From Clostridia bacterium (GTDB lineage: Bacteria > Bacillota_A > Clostridia > Oscillospirales > CAG-272), in the NCBI GenBank assembly GCA_017414585.1, contig JAFQLN010000069.1:1-22798 (forward strand): a stretch of DNA of 22,798 bases, given 5' to 3'. The notes beneath the pieces are model-generated. The model was not told the origin of the DNA and made no database searches. It was given only the letters and a program-made list of their open reading frames with translations. Each line of letters begins with the position of its first letter. Position 1 is the stretch's first letter. The position numbers were made by a program, and so were the translations under genes. Positions 14,301 to 21,448 of this stretch are shown piece by piece.

Positions 14301-15757
14301 TGCACGATGACAGCACCGATTTCCGTAATCTTACAGGTCGCGGCGGAAAGACCGGTGGTTTCGATATCGAAGACAACAAATTCGTCGTGGAATGTAATTT
14401 CTTCTCCATGATAAGCTGCGCGGGATGTATCGTCAACGTAATATGCTTCAAGTCCGTACAGAACTTTGATCTCATCCTTGAGGGAATCAGCGGTCAGCAT
14501 GGCAACGGGAAAACTCTGCAGGTTGCCGTGGTCGGTAATTGCAACAGCTTTATGTCCCCACTTATGGGCGGTTTTCACGATATCATCCGCTTTGATGATG
14601 GCATCCATCGCGGACATATTCGTATGGAGATGCAGTTCCACGCGCTTTTCTTCGGCTTTATCCATTCTTTCAATCGTTTTGATCTGCAGAATATCGCTGT
14701 ACTGCATATAGAGATCGTTGTCGAAGGTGTCGCGCTTGATCGTTCCGCGGACAGCATATGCTTTTCCTTTGCTGAACAGCGATTCCGTATCGGCAGCTTC
14801 TTCTGCGGCAACAGTCATTTTTATGTACAGAGATGCATCACGGTCGGTCAGCGCAACGGTAAACATGATTTTATCGCCGCGGCGTGTTTCTTTCTGCTGG
14901 ATATCAAAAACTTCGCCGAGAATAATCACGTTCTTCCCGGTTGTGCGGATCGAGCGGAGAGGGGTGACATTTTCTATGGGAAAGATTTCCCCGAAAACAA
15001 GCTGCGGAGAGCGAGCGTCAAACCGGGTTTTACCGCACCTGAAAATGCCTTCTTCCAGCATTTCCGCGCTGTCCGAGCCATCAAAGAGAGATGCAACCCG
15101 CGGAAGTGCCGGCTTCTCCTCTGCTTCCTGCTGAACCGGTGCCGCTTCTTCCGTTGAGCGTGCGGCTTCCATCCGTTCGTATTCTGCTGCGATATTGGCA
15201 GATGTACTGTTGAGTTTTTCCAGCTGTTTTGCCATGAATTCCGCATACTGTGCGTCCGCGTTGCTGCTTCGGCGGATTTCGATCGTACGGCGGATACCGA
15301 ATTCACTCGAGATAATCCCTTCGATGACGTGTGCGGTCTGCGCGAGATCGAGAAGGGTCAGTCCGCCCTGAGAAAAGGGAATGAGAATGGCAACGCGGTC
15401 GTCCTGCTTTTCCAGCTCGTAATTGTTGAAAAATCCCGAGCAAACAACACCGACGCGCGCCGTTTCCGCGAGAATTTCGTCCATGTAGTCGGTTGTGAAC
15501 AGCTCCGGTTTATAGTGCGTGAGAATACGCACCTGACTGAGTTCATATCCTGCACGGATTTCTTCTTCGAGCGCATAGATGAATTTCTTCTTATACAGCT
15601 TCGGCAGTGTAATGCCGACTTCCGCAATACGTTGTTCACGGCTGATTCTGATGGTCACATCCGTGGCTTCATCGAAGATATCGCGGCTTTTTCCTGTCAG
15701 ATCGGGAGCAATTTTTTTGAAGACATCCGATAATGTTCTGGTTGTATTGTCGGGCAT
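11324..15757 (-). CDS. polC: DNA polymerase III alpha subunit, PolC (Gram-positive type)
   Basis: PolC is the replicative polymerase of Firmicutes, with its own proofreading exonuclease. The 1477-residue product shows the expected order. An N-terminal domain is followed by an OB fold at about 260-360 (GKNVIILGEVFD). The first part of the PHP domain starts near 372 (VELHLHTNMS, ITDHGN). A DnaQ-like 3'-5' exonuclease is inserted at about 458-620 (FVVFDIETTGLSA, VAHNASFDTGF, HHRACDDAEM). The rest of PHP and the C-family polymerase follow, with GSRGSVGSSFAATM, a four-cysteine zinc site (CPKCKWNEFF and CPKCGAVC) and the palm PDIDLNFSGD near 1000. The C-terminus ends in NQLSMFG. The length is slightly above the Bacillus enzyme (1437). 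The start has a strong GGAGGAGGAG, and the gene follows ispG by 15 bases. Confidence 0.98.
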   Translation of the reverse strand: MPDNTTRTLSDVFKKIAPDLTGKSRDIFDEATDVTIRISREQRIAEVGITLPKLYKKKFIYALEEEIRAGYELSQVRILTHYKPELFTTDYMDEILAETARVGVVCSGFFNNYELEKQDDRVAILIPFSQGGLTLLDLAQTAHVIEGIISSEFGIRRTIEIRRSSNADAQYAEFMAKQLEKLNSTSANIAAEYERMEAARSTEEAAPVQQEAEEKPALPRVASLFDGSDSAEMLEEGIFRCGKTRFDARSPQLVFGEIFPIENVTPLRSIRTTGKNVIILGEVFDIQQKETRRGDKIMFTVALTDRDASLYIKMTVAAEEAADTESLFSKGKAYAVRGTIKRDTFDNDLYMQYSDILQIKTIERMDKAEEKRVELHLHTNMSAMDAIIKADDIVKTAHKWGHKAVAITDHGNLQSFPVAMLTADSLKDEIKVLYGLEAYYVDDTSRAAYHGEEITFHDEFVVFDIETTGLSAATCKITEIGAVIVQNGEIKDRFNSFVNPGVPIPANIVELTGITDEMVADAPPIGEVLQEFFRFIGSRMLVAHNASFDTGFIRHAAEECGLPFENPYLDTVAMSRYMNPDLKNHKLDTLAKHYKLGNFNHHRACDDAEMLAAIFTCMIERLKEEGIDNIQRMNFSMSEKADPLKLKSYHQIILVKNQTGMKNLYKLVSESNLRYYYRHPRIPRTLLEEHREGLILGSACEAGELFTAMMDGKPESELIEMAQFYDYLEIQPIVNNAFMIRDGKVPDEEALRNFNRRIIEIGRKANRPVCATCDAHFKNPEDEIYRRIILAGLGFKDADHDSKLYFRTTEEMLEEFAYLGEDVAREVVIENPNKIADMIEVCRPIPEGNYPPHIDGAEEELTTKCWELAKNLYGDPLPDVVTERLARELDSIIKNGFAIMYIIARKLVENSESKGYQVGSRGSVGSSFAATMAGITRVNPLPPHYRCPKCKWNEFFTHGEVGSGFDLPRKECPKCGAVCEQDGHDIPFETFLGFKGDKTPDIDLNFSGDVQGDAHKFTEVLFGAGKAFKAGTIGTLADKTAFGFAARYLEGKGISVNRAEMDRLVSGCVGIKRTTGQHPGGMIVVPAEYEIYDFCPIQHPADDPNSDIVSTHFEFKYLHDTILKLDILGHDIPTKYKRLEEYSGYSVLDVPMSDPAVYKSFTSTDPIGVTPEQIDSKTATLGLPEMGTPFIRGVLMSAQPKNFTDLLQISGLTHGTGCWLGNADELISSGTCTISDVIGCRDDIMMTLIHKYGMDKSLSFKIMEFVRKNKKGVIIPQDMQDAMHENGVPQWYIDSLQKIRYMFPKAHAAAYVIDAIRLMWYKIYYPVEFYAAYFTAAPDGFDGEIVMKGKENVKNVLTDLNKRRHEISAAEAEVAGALMLINEYFQRGYDFLPVDIYKSHATKYIPEKGKIRLPFTSLPGLGAAAAENIMNAMQSGAIFSVDELRTKAKVSKSVLELLEKNGALKGMSKTNQLSMFG

Positions 15758-15772
15758 TTTCTCCTCCTCCGA

Positions 15773-16858
15773 TCATTCGGTCAGCGCTTTTTTCGTTTCT
15801 TCAACAAGAAATGCTACGGCTTCGTTTTCCGGGAGCTTCACAACGGATTTTCCGTCCCGGAAGAAAAGCACGCATCCGTCGCCGCCCGCTATGCCGAAAT
15901 CCGCCTCTCTTGCCTCACCGGGGCCGTTGACAGCACACCCCATGATCGCAACTTTGAGTTTTTTTCCGTTTGTGGGAACAGAGCGGATGGATTCTTTATA
16001 GGCTTTGCCGATTGCTATCAGGTCAATCTTCGTTCTTCCGCAGGTCGGACAGGATATAACATCTACACCACCGTTCGGGTTGAGTCCGAGCGAGGCGAGA
16101 ATCTCCTTCCCTGCACGCACTTCTTCCACAGGATCTGCAGTCAAAGAAACGCGGATGGTTTCACCGATACCGTCGAGCAGGAGAGAACCGATGCCGACCG
16201 CATTCTTGACCAGCCCGGAATAGTCATCACCGGCTTCAGTCACTCCGAGATGGAGCGGATAGTCGGACTGCTGACGAACCAGTCGCGCGGCACGTGTCAT
16301 TTCTGCGATGGAGGAAGATTTGATGGAAAGAACAATATCGGAAAAACCGCAGTTTTCGAGAATGTCGGCTTCTATGAGAGCGGATTCGGCAAGTGCCTCC
16401 GCTGTGGGTGCACCGTATTTCTCCAGCAGTTTTTTATCGAGCGAACCGCCGTTGACACCGATGCGGATGGGCAGACCGTTTGCTTTGCAGGCTTCGGCAA
16501 CTTCGTGTACTTTCCATGTATCGCCGATATTGCCGGGATTGATCCGGATTTTATCCGCGCCCATACGTACTGCTTCAAGAGCAATTTTATAGTCAAAATG
16601 TATATCGGCGACAAGAGGGACTGCTGCCCCCTGCTTCTTCGCAAGCCGGAATACTTCGGCGCACTCCTTCTTCGGCACGGCGAGACGAACGATATCACAC
16701 CCGGCGCTTTCCAGTGCACGGATCTGTTCAATGCAGCGAGAAAAATCTTCAGCAGGCGTATTGGTCATCGACTGAACGGTGACCGGATGCCCGCCGCCGA
16801 TTGCAGTACCGCGCGCATATACGGTCCGTATTGTTTTTCTGTTTTGGTTTATATTCAT
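15773..16858 (-). CDS. ispG: 4-hydroxy-3-methylbut-2-en-1-yl diphosphate synthase IspG (GcpE)
   Basis: IspG is the iron-sulfur enzyme of the MEP pathway that converts methylerythritol cyclodiphosphate to HMBPP. The 361-residue product has the barrel start PVTVQSMTNTPAED and the 4Fe-4S ligands in SCPTCGRTKIDL (Cys270, Cys273) and IMGCAVNGPGEA (Cys308, Glu315). These correspond to the known Cys3-Glu cluster set. I start at the ATG at 16858 (MNINQNRKT), which fits the family N-terminus. The frame is open back to 16945, but the extra 29 residues do not look like the family and overlap a hairpin. The ribosome site here is weak (GGGTAG ten bases before the ATG). The gene lies after rseP in the large operon, with a 94-base gap holding a strong hairpin. 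Together with dxr it makes isoprenoid precursors for uppS. Confidence 0.97.
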   Translation of the reverse strand: MNINQNRKTIRTVYARGTAIGGGHPVTVQSMTNTPAEDFSRCIEQIRALESAGCDIVRLAVPKKECAEVFRLAKKQGAAVPLVADIHFDYKIALEAVRMGADKIRINPGNIGDTWKVHEVAEACKANGLPIRIGVNGGSLDKKLLEKYGAPTAEALAESALIEADILENCGFSDIVLSIKSSSIAEMTRAARLVRQQSDYPLHLGVTEAGDDYSGLVKNAVGIGSLLLDGIGETIRVSLTADPVEEVRAGKEILASLGLNPNGGVDVISCPTCGRTKIDLIAIGKAYKESIRSVPTNGKKLKVAIMGCAVNGPGEAREADFGIAGGDGCVLFFRDGKSVVKLPENEAVAFLVEETKKALTE

Positions 16859-16902
16859 GATTCTACCCGATTCATTATATTTCGATAAAAGCGGTAAAAG
16901 CC

Positions 16903-16937
16903 TACCTCCCGAACAGGCAGTTTCTGTTCCGGAGGTA
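16903..16937 (-). other. Strong hairpin in the rseP-ispG gap, no T-tract
   Basis: TACCTCCcGAACAG (16903-16916) pairs with CTGTTCcGGAGGTA (16924-16937): fourteen positions with a single mismatch and a 7-base loop. On the minus strand it is followed by GGCTTTTACC, which is not a convincing T-tract. It lies about 45 bases upstream of the ispG start, so it does not directly hide that ribosome site. It could be a partial attenuator or an RNA stability or processing element. Confidence 0.65.
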
Positions 16938-16952
16938 AGCTGCATACGTTAT

Positions 16953-18002
16953 TTACATCAGTCCGATGATGTCCTTGACAGCAACAACGACCATCAGAAT
17001 CATCAGCATCACCAGTCCGGCGAAGTGAACATACCCTTCGATTTCCGGTTTGATCGGTTTTCTTCGGATCAATTCAATGATCTGGAAAAGCAGTCTTCCT
17101 CCGTCGAGAGCGGGGAGCGGCAGGAGATTCATGACACCGAGGTTCATGCTGATGACAACTGCGAGGTAAACGAGATCCGCAGTCCCTTCCTCTGCTGCTT
17201 CGCCAAGCGCCTTGGTAACGCCGACGGGCCCGGAAACCGCTTCCATGCCGTAGCGACCGCTCAGAAGATCATAGAGAGATTCCCAGATCATTTTGATGGT
17301 GGAAACCGAGCGGAACAGAGCATGCTTGAGGACGGTCAGCGGCGTTTTCACTTCGGGATTCACTTTGAAATCCATCATGCCGAAGGTCGTACCGGATTCT
17401 GTGATCTGTCTGAACACAACATCGCGCAGGACAATGGTCTCGCCGCCGCGTCTGACAGTCAGATCAATCGGCTTCACGCCTTTGCGCATGATTTCGTATA
17501 CGGTTTCGTTTGCGATATGCACCCGCGTTCCTTCCACGTGCGTGATGACGTCCCCGATTTCGAGCCCGGCTGCTTCCGCGTAGGAAACGCCGTTCTCGTC
17601 GTAGATGAATGCACCAACGGTGTTGGACGGCAGAACATCCTGTGCGGCTACGAGAAGCGTCATAACAATCACGCCGATAAAGACGTTCATAAACGCGCCC
17701 GCCGCTGTAACGATGATTCTCTGCCACACGGGCTTTTTGTGAAAGGCATTTTCGTCATCCGATTCTTCATCTTCACCTTCCATGGCAACAAATCCGCCGA
17801 TAGGAAGTGCACGGAGCGAATAGGCAATGCCCGTTTTTTTCGATGTTTTCTGTACCAGCTTCGGTCCCATGCCGATGGCAAATTCATGGATGGTAACCTT
17901 GAAAATCCGAGCGGAAAGATAGTGCCCGAATTCATGAATGAAGATCAGAAACCCGAAGATCAGCAATGCGATCAGGATCGTCCAAATAGTAATCAGTATC
18001 AC
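16953..18002 (-). CDS. rseP: Site-2 intramembrane zinc protease RseP
   Basis: RseP (RasP type) cleaves membrane proteins within the bilayer, for example anti-sigma factors and remnant signal peptides. The 349-residue product begins with a membrane segment containing HEFGH (His23, Glu24, His27) for zinc. It then has a central PDZ domain (LEIGDVITHVEG through LTVRRGGETIV) and a C-terminal membrane region with NLLPLPALDGGRLLF, where Asp300 is the third zinc ligand. The length is typical of Firmicutes members. The start is uncertain. The GTG at 18002 is only one base from AAAGGG, whereas an in-frame CTG at 17996 has ideal seven-base spacing. The two differ by two residues. The gene follows dxr by 16 bases and is part of the envelope operon, which suits a role in envelope-stress signalling. 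Confidence 0.97.
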   Translation of the reverse strand: MILITIWTILIALLIFGFLIFIHEFGHYLSARIFKVTIHEFAIGMGPKLVQKTSKKTGIAYSLRALPIGGFVAMEGEDEESDDENAFHKKPVWQRIIVTAAGAFMNVFIGVIVMTLLVAAQDVLPSNTVGAFIYDENGVSYAEAAGLEIGDVITHVEGTRVHIANETVYEIMRKGVKPIDLTVRRGGETIVLRDVVFRQITESGTTFGMMDFKVNPEVKTPLTVLKHALFRSVSTIKMIWESLYDLLSGRYGMEAVSGPVGVTKALGEAAEEGTADLVYLAVVISMNLGVMNLLPLPALDGGRLLFQIIELIRRKPIKPEIEGYVHFAGLVMLMILMVVVAVKDIIGLM

Positions 18003-18018
18003 ACCCTTTGTGAAAGTT

Positions 18019-19203
18019 TCAAATGCAGTTTTCGATCAGAGAGCGGGTAATCTGCCGCGCTTCTCTGTCCGTCTCTGCCACGGTTTCTTCCGTTACATTA
18101 GAGTATACACGAACTTTTGCCAGCGTTTCATGCACAACTGATGAAATTTCTGTAAATCCTATTCTGCTGTCAAGAAAAGCCTCGACTGCCGCTTCATCTG
18201 CGGCGATGAGTGCGGTTGTTGCCGTTCCGCCTTCCCGCACAGCTTCTCTCGCCGTTTCAAGAAGCGGAAAAGCATTTATATCTGGTCGGTCGAAGGTGAG
18301 GCTTCCGATTTTTACAAGGTCAATCCCTGCATCGGGAGACGCTTTTGTGTGGGGCGCGGTTGCAGCATATCGGATACAGTCACGCATATCCGGACGTCCC
18401 ATCTGTGCGAGGAAGGTATGATCAGTATATTCCACCAGAGAATGAATTATGCTCTGCCGATGAATGAGGACATCGACCCGGTCTTCGGGAACACCGAAGA
18501 GCTTTACCGCTTCGATAATCTCAAAACCTTTGTTCATGAGTGTGGCGGAATCGACGGTGATCTTTTTCCCCATTTTCCAAGTCGGATGTGCAAGAGCTTC
18601 TGCGGCGGTTACGGATTTGAGTTCGTCCGGCATTTTTCCGAAGAAGGGTCCGCCCGAGGCAGTGAGGTGGATTTTTGCGACATCCTCCGGTGATTTTCCT
18701 TCCATACAGCGGAAAACCGCGCTGTGTTCGCTGTCCACAGGAATCATTTCTCCGCCGCTTTTTCTCATCAGCGAAAATATCAGTTCCCCAGCGGCGATAA
18801 TCGCTTCCTTGTTTGCCATACCGATCCGTTTTCCGGATCTTGCCGCTGCCAGAGCATAAGGAATTCCTGCCAGTCCGGCGACAGAATGGAAAATGATATC
18901 CGCATCGGTCTGTTCAATGAGCTGCAGTGCAGTCTCCTGATCCCATACAATGACGGGCAGATTTCCGTCGATTCTGTCACGGAGATCGTTTGCCGCCTGT
19001 TCGGATACCACTGCGACAATTTCGGGGTGATACCGGCGAATCTGTGCGGCAAGCAGTTCCGTATTTGTCCCTGCTGTCAGCATACGGACATTGAGACCGA
19101 GTTCGGTAATCACATCGAGTGTCTGCGTCCCGACGGAGCCGGTAGAACCGAGGACAACGGCTGAACGAGGAATAAAGTCTTTTTTCGGATGAAGATTCAG
19201 CAT
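18019..19203 (-). CDS. dxr: 1-deoxy-D-xylulose 5-phosphate reductoisomerase
   Basis: Dxr (IspC) catalyses the NADPH-dependent rearrangement of DXP to methylerythritol phosphate, the committed step of the MEP pathway and the target of fosmidomycin. The 394-residue product has the Rossmann nucleotide motif VVLGSTGSVGTQTLDV near the N-terminus, NKEAIIAAGELI, the EHSA metal-site segment, ASGGPFF, and the catalytic-loop region HPTWKMGKKITVDSATLMNKG. IHRQSIIHS follows, where many homologues have IHPQSIIHS. The start at 19203 is backed by AAAAGG seven bases upstream. The gene lies 11 bases after the cdsA stop codon and 16 before rseP, so tight co-transcription is clear. Length and motifs are normal, and I see no sign of damage. 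Confidence 0.98.
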   Translation of the reverse strand: MLNLHPKKDFIPRSAVVLGSTGSVGTQTLDVITELGLNVRMLTAGTNTELLAAQIRRYHPEIVAVVSEQAANDLRDRIDGNLPVIVWDQETALQLIEQTDADIIFHSVAGLAGIPYALAAARSGKRIGMANKEAIIAAGELIFSLMRKSGGEMIPVDSEHSAVFRCMEGKSPEDVAKIHLTASGGPFFGKMPDELKSVTAAEALAHPTWKMGKKITVDSATLMNKGFEIIEAVKLFGVPEDRVDVLIHRQSIIHSLVEYTDHTFLAQMGRPDMRDCIRYAATAPHTKASPDAGIDLVKIGSLTFDRPDINAFPLLETAREAVREGGTATTALIAADEAAVEAFLDSRIGFTEISSVVHETLAKVRVYSNVTEETVAETDREARQITRSLIENCI

Positions 19204-19214
19204 AAAACTACCTT

Positions 19215-20042
19215 TTATAACAACAATCCGCCAATGACGGGAATTTGCGTGAGAATATAGAGAACAGGTGCAGTAAGAAGCACGCTGTCAAAGCGGTCGA
19301 GTACACCGCCGTGTCCGGGGAAAATTTTTCCGTAGTCCTTGACATCAAAACGACGTTTGATGACGGACGCAGAGAGGTCTCCGATCTGGGAAATGACGGA
19401 AACAATCGCGCCTGCGGCTGCCATAATGAAGAGATTCGGATCCGAGAAAGCGTCGAAAAAACGATGGATGATCACGGCATAGAGGACATAGGCGACAGCT
19501 GCGAAAACAATTCCGCCGATACTGCCTTCCACGGTTTTTTTCGGCGAGACTTCGGGGATCAGTTTATGCTTGCCGAACAGTCTGCCGCAGAGATACGCGA
19601 ATGTGTCGCTGGTCCACGGTCCGATGAAAACGAGAAGATAGAAATAATTCCCTACCGTGCGCAGCAGAACCAGACAGGAAAACGAGACCGCGACATAAAA
19701 TATGCCCATAAATGCAGATGCTGCATGCATGAAATCTATTTTTCCGCGCGAGAAGACAACAGCGGCAAAAATCCAGATCAGATACAGAATACACAGGGCA
19801 AAGAGAAGTTCAATCGTGCTCTCCTTAACAAAATACGGAAGCAGCGGCAGAAAAGCGGCAAGAAGATAGGAGGGTATTGCCGCTGATAAAGACTTTTTCA
19901 TACCGACACAGCCAAGCATTTCGTCAGCCGCGACAAAAGAAAGAATTGCCATAGCGGCGGGCCAGATGAATGTATCGGAAAAGATACAGATCGGAATAAA
20001 GACAGCGACCAGAACAATCGCAGTAATTGTACGCTTGAGCAT
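19215..20042 (-). CDS. cdsA: Phosphatidate cytidylyltransferase CdsA
   Basis: CdsA makes CDP-diacylglycerol from phosphatidic acid and CTP at the membrane, the branch point for phosphatidylglycerol and hence for cardiolipin made by the cls product at 6579-8117. The 275-residue protein has about eight hydrophobic segments and the family signature in its C-terminal part: SVIKRRFDVKDYGKIFPG followed by HGGVLDRFDS. The conserved SPKKTVEGSIGG lies before it. I chose the ATG at 20042 (MLKRTITAIV), with GGGAGG seven bases upstream. The open frame extends to 20084, but that extension overlaps the uppS gene. It sits 14 bases after uppS, the usual neighbour. Confidence 0.97.
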   Translation of the reverse strand: MLKRTITAIVLVAVFIPICIFSDTFIWPAAMAILSFVAADEMLGCVGMKKSLSAAIPSYLLAAFLPLLPYFVKESTIELLFALCILYLIWIFAAVVFSRGKIDFMHAASAFMGIFYVAVSFSCLVLLRTVGNYFYLLVFIGPWTSDTFAYLCGRLFGKHKLIPEVSPKKTVEGSIGGIVFAAVAYVLYAVIIHRFFDAFSDPNLFIMAAAGAIVSVISQIGDLSASVIKRRFDVKDYGKIFPGHGGVLDRFDSVLLTAPVLYILTQIPVIGGLLL

Positions 20043-20056
20043 GGAAATCCTCCCGT

Positions 20057-20776
20057 TTATTGATTCTGATCGAGTCCGCCCCATCGTCTCGAGCGTCCAG
20101 CGAAGTCCCGGACAGCCTGATCAACGTCATCGGTTGAAAAATCCGGCCACAATTTATCGGAGAAATACAGATCGGAATATGCACACTGCCAGAGGAGGAA
20201 GTTGGAAATGCGCATCTCTCTGCCAGTGCGGACAATCAGATCGGGATCGGGACAGTCTCCGGTATACCTCGCTTTTGTAAGATCCTCTTCGGTGATGTCG
20301 GTTTTCCCTTCCCGGATAAGGCTTTCTGCGGCTCGGACGATTTCCGCTCTGCCGCCGTAATTGAGAGCAATATTGAGGCGGTACGGTCTTCCCGCAGTCG
20401 CTTCTTCGAGGGAACGCGTTTTTCTGCCGATATACTCACTAAGTCCTGCGGGATCACCGATGAAGCGGAATTCGATATCTTTTTCTTCAGCCGCTTCCTC
20501 GATAAACTTGAGAAGAAGAGAAAAAATAGCTTCGACTTCATGTTTCGGGCGTTTGATATTTTCTGTAGAAAAAGCATAAACGGTACAGCACCGGATACCA
20601 ATCTTCTTACAGTACCGGACAATTGTTTTGAAATTATTCGCACCGGCAGTATGACCGGCCTCACGCAACAGTCCTTTTTCCTTTGCCCATCGTCCGTTTC
20701 CGTCCATGATAAAGGCGATGTGCCGCAGAGCGCTTTTTTCGACAATTTCGGGTATTGCCACTCGATCAAGATTCAT
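20057..20776 (-). CDS. uppS: Isoprenyl transferase / undecaprenyl diphosphate synthase
   Basis: UppS adds isopentenyl units to farnesyl diphosphate in cis to give the C55 carrier used for peptidoglycan and teichoic acid. The 239-residue product shows HIAFIMDGNGRWAK (catalytic Asp25), the YAFSTEN loop at 67-73, GDPAGL, and a C-terminal segment SNFLLWQCAYSDLYF that supplies the pyrophosphate and metal ligands. An oddity is RTGREMR at 183-189, where the motif is normally RTSGE or RTGGE, so a conserved Gly is Arg. Arg183, Glu187 and Arg189 are retained. The start at 20776 has GGGAG five bases upstream. The longer frame to 20854 lacks a site and runs over a hairpin. It follows frr after an 87-base gap. 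Confidence 0.96.
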   Translation of the reverse strand: MNLDRVAIPEIVEKSALRHIAFIMDGNGRWAKEKGLLREAGHTAGANNFKTIVRYCKKIGIRCCTVYAFSTENIKRPKHEVEAIFSLLLKFIEEAAEEKDIEFRFIGDPAGLSEYIGRKTRSLEEATAGRPYRLNIALNYGGRAEIVRAAESLIREGKTDITEEDLTKARYTGDCPDPDLIVRTGREMRISNFLLWQCAYSDLYFSDKLWPDFSTDDVDQAVRDFAGRSRRWGGLDQNQ

Positions 20777-20798
20777 AATTTCTCCCTTACATACAAGC

Positions 20799-20839
20799 CG
20801 CCCGGCTCCAGACGGTAATGGACCAGCTGTCACCGGGCG
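20799..20839 (-). other. Hairpin in the frr-uppS gap, no T-tract
   Basis: CGCCCGG (20799-20805 on the plus strand) pairs with CCGGGCG (20833-20839), a perfect GC-rich 7-bp stem with a 27-base loop that may pair further. On the minus strand it is followed by GCTTGTATGTAAGGGAG, so it leads directly towards the uppS ribosome site without a T-run. A processing, pausing or transcript-protection role is possible (inference). Confidence 0.5.
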
Positions 20840-20863
20840 CACAGTATACGGCAATGACCGAAG

Positions 20864-21418
20864 TCAGATTGCCATGATTTCCTTTTCCTTAGCTGCCGTG
20901 ATGGATTCGATTTCCTTGATGAACTTATCGGTCATATCCTGGATGGTCTTATCGGACTGCTTCTGTTCATCTTCGGTCATTTCGGAGTTCTTCTTCATTG
21001 CTTTGCTCTTGTCATTGGCATCGCGGCGGATATTGCGGATTGCCACTTTTGCGTCTTCGCTCATCTTTGAGATGTTCTTCTTGATTTCCTTACGTCTTTC
21101 TTCGGTCAGCTGCGGGAAAACAAGGCGGAGAATCTTACCGTCGTTCTGAGGAGTGATGCCGATGTCGGAAGCGAGAATAGCCTTTTCGATGCTCTTGAGT
21201 GTTGTTGCATCCCACGGTGTGATTGTGAGAGTCTTGGGGTCAGCAACCTTGACTTCTGCCATCTGGGTGATTGCTGTGGGAGATCCGTAGTAGTCTACAG
21301 TGATCTTGGAAACAACCGCGGTATTGGCACGGCCTGCACGGATGACAGACAGAGATTCCTTGTAAACCTCAATGGACTTATTCATTTTGGATTCGTATTC
21401 CTTGGTATCGAGCTTCAT
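20864..21418 (-). CDS. frr: Ribosome recycling factor
   Basis: RRF works with EF-G to split the post-termination ribosome into subunits. The 184-residue length is typical (about 185). The two-domain pattern is clear: a long three-helix bundle beginning MNKSIEVYKESLSVIRAGRA, then a middle beta domain around VDYYGSPTAITQMAEV and LTITPWDATTLKSIEKAI. It returns to the charged helices with LTEERRKEIKKNISKM and IRNIRRDANDK. AAGGAG seven bases before the ATG at 21418 supports the start. It lies 30 bases after the pyrH stop codon, in the standard pyrH-frr order, and is expected to be transcribed from the pyrH promoter. Confidence 0.98.
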   Translation of the reverse strand: MKLDTKEYESKMNKSIEVYKESLSVIRAGRANTAVVSKITVDYYGSPTAITQMAEVKVADPKTLTITPWDATTLKSIEKAILASDIGITPQNDGKILRLVFPQLTEERRKEIKKNISKMSEDAKVAIRNIRRDANDKSKAMKKNSEMTEDEQKQSDKTIQDMTDKFIKEIESITAAKEKEIMAI

Positions 21419-21448
21419 AGTTCTTCTCCTTAATTATATTAAATTGAA

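Noticed and set aside
13199..15157. 652-codon plus-strand frame opposite polC
   Set aside because: It is a codon-bias shadow of polC, with no recognisable domain or initiation signal.
16859..16945. 29-residue N-terminal extension of IspG
   Set aside because: The extra residues do not resemble the family, no ribosome site precedes them, and they run over the intergenic hairpin.
16779..18050. 423-codon plus-strand frame opposite rseP and the ispG start
   Set aside because: It covers parts of two clear genes on the other strand and shows no family motif.
20777..20854. 26-residue N-terminal extension of UppS
   Set aside because: The start at 20776 has a good ribosome site and fits the family length. 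The extension crosses a hairpin.
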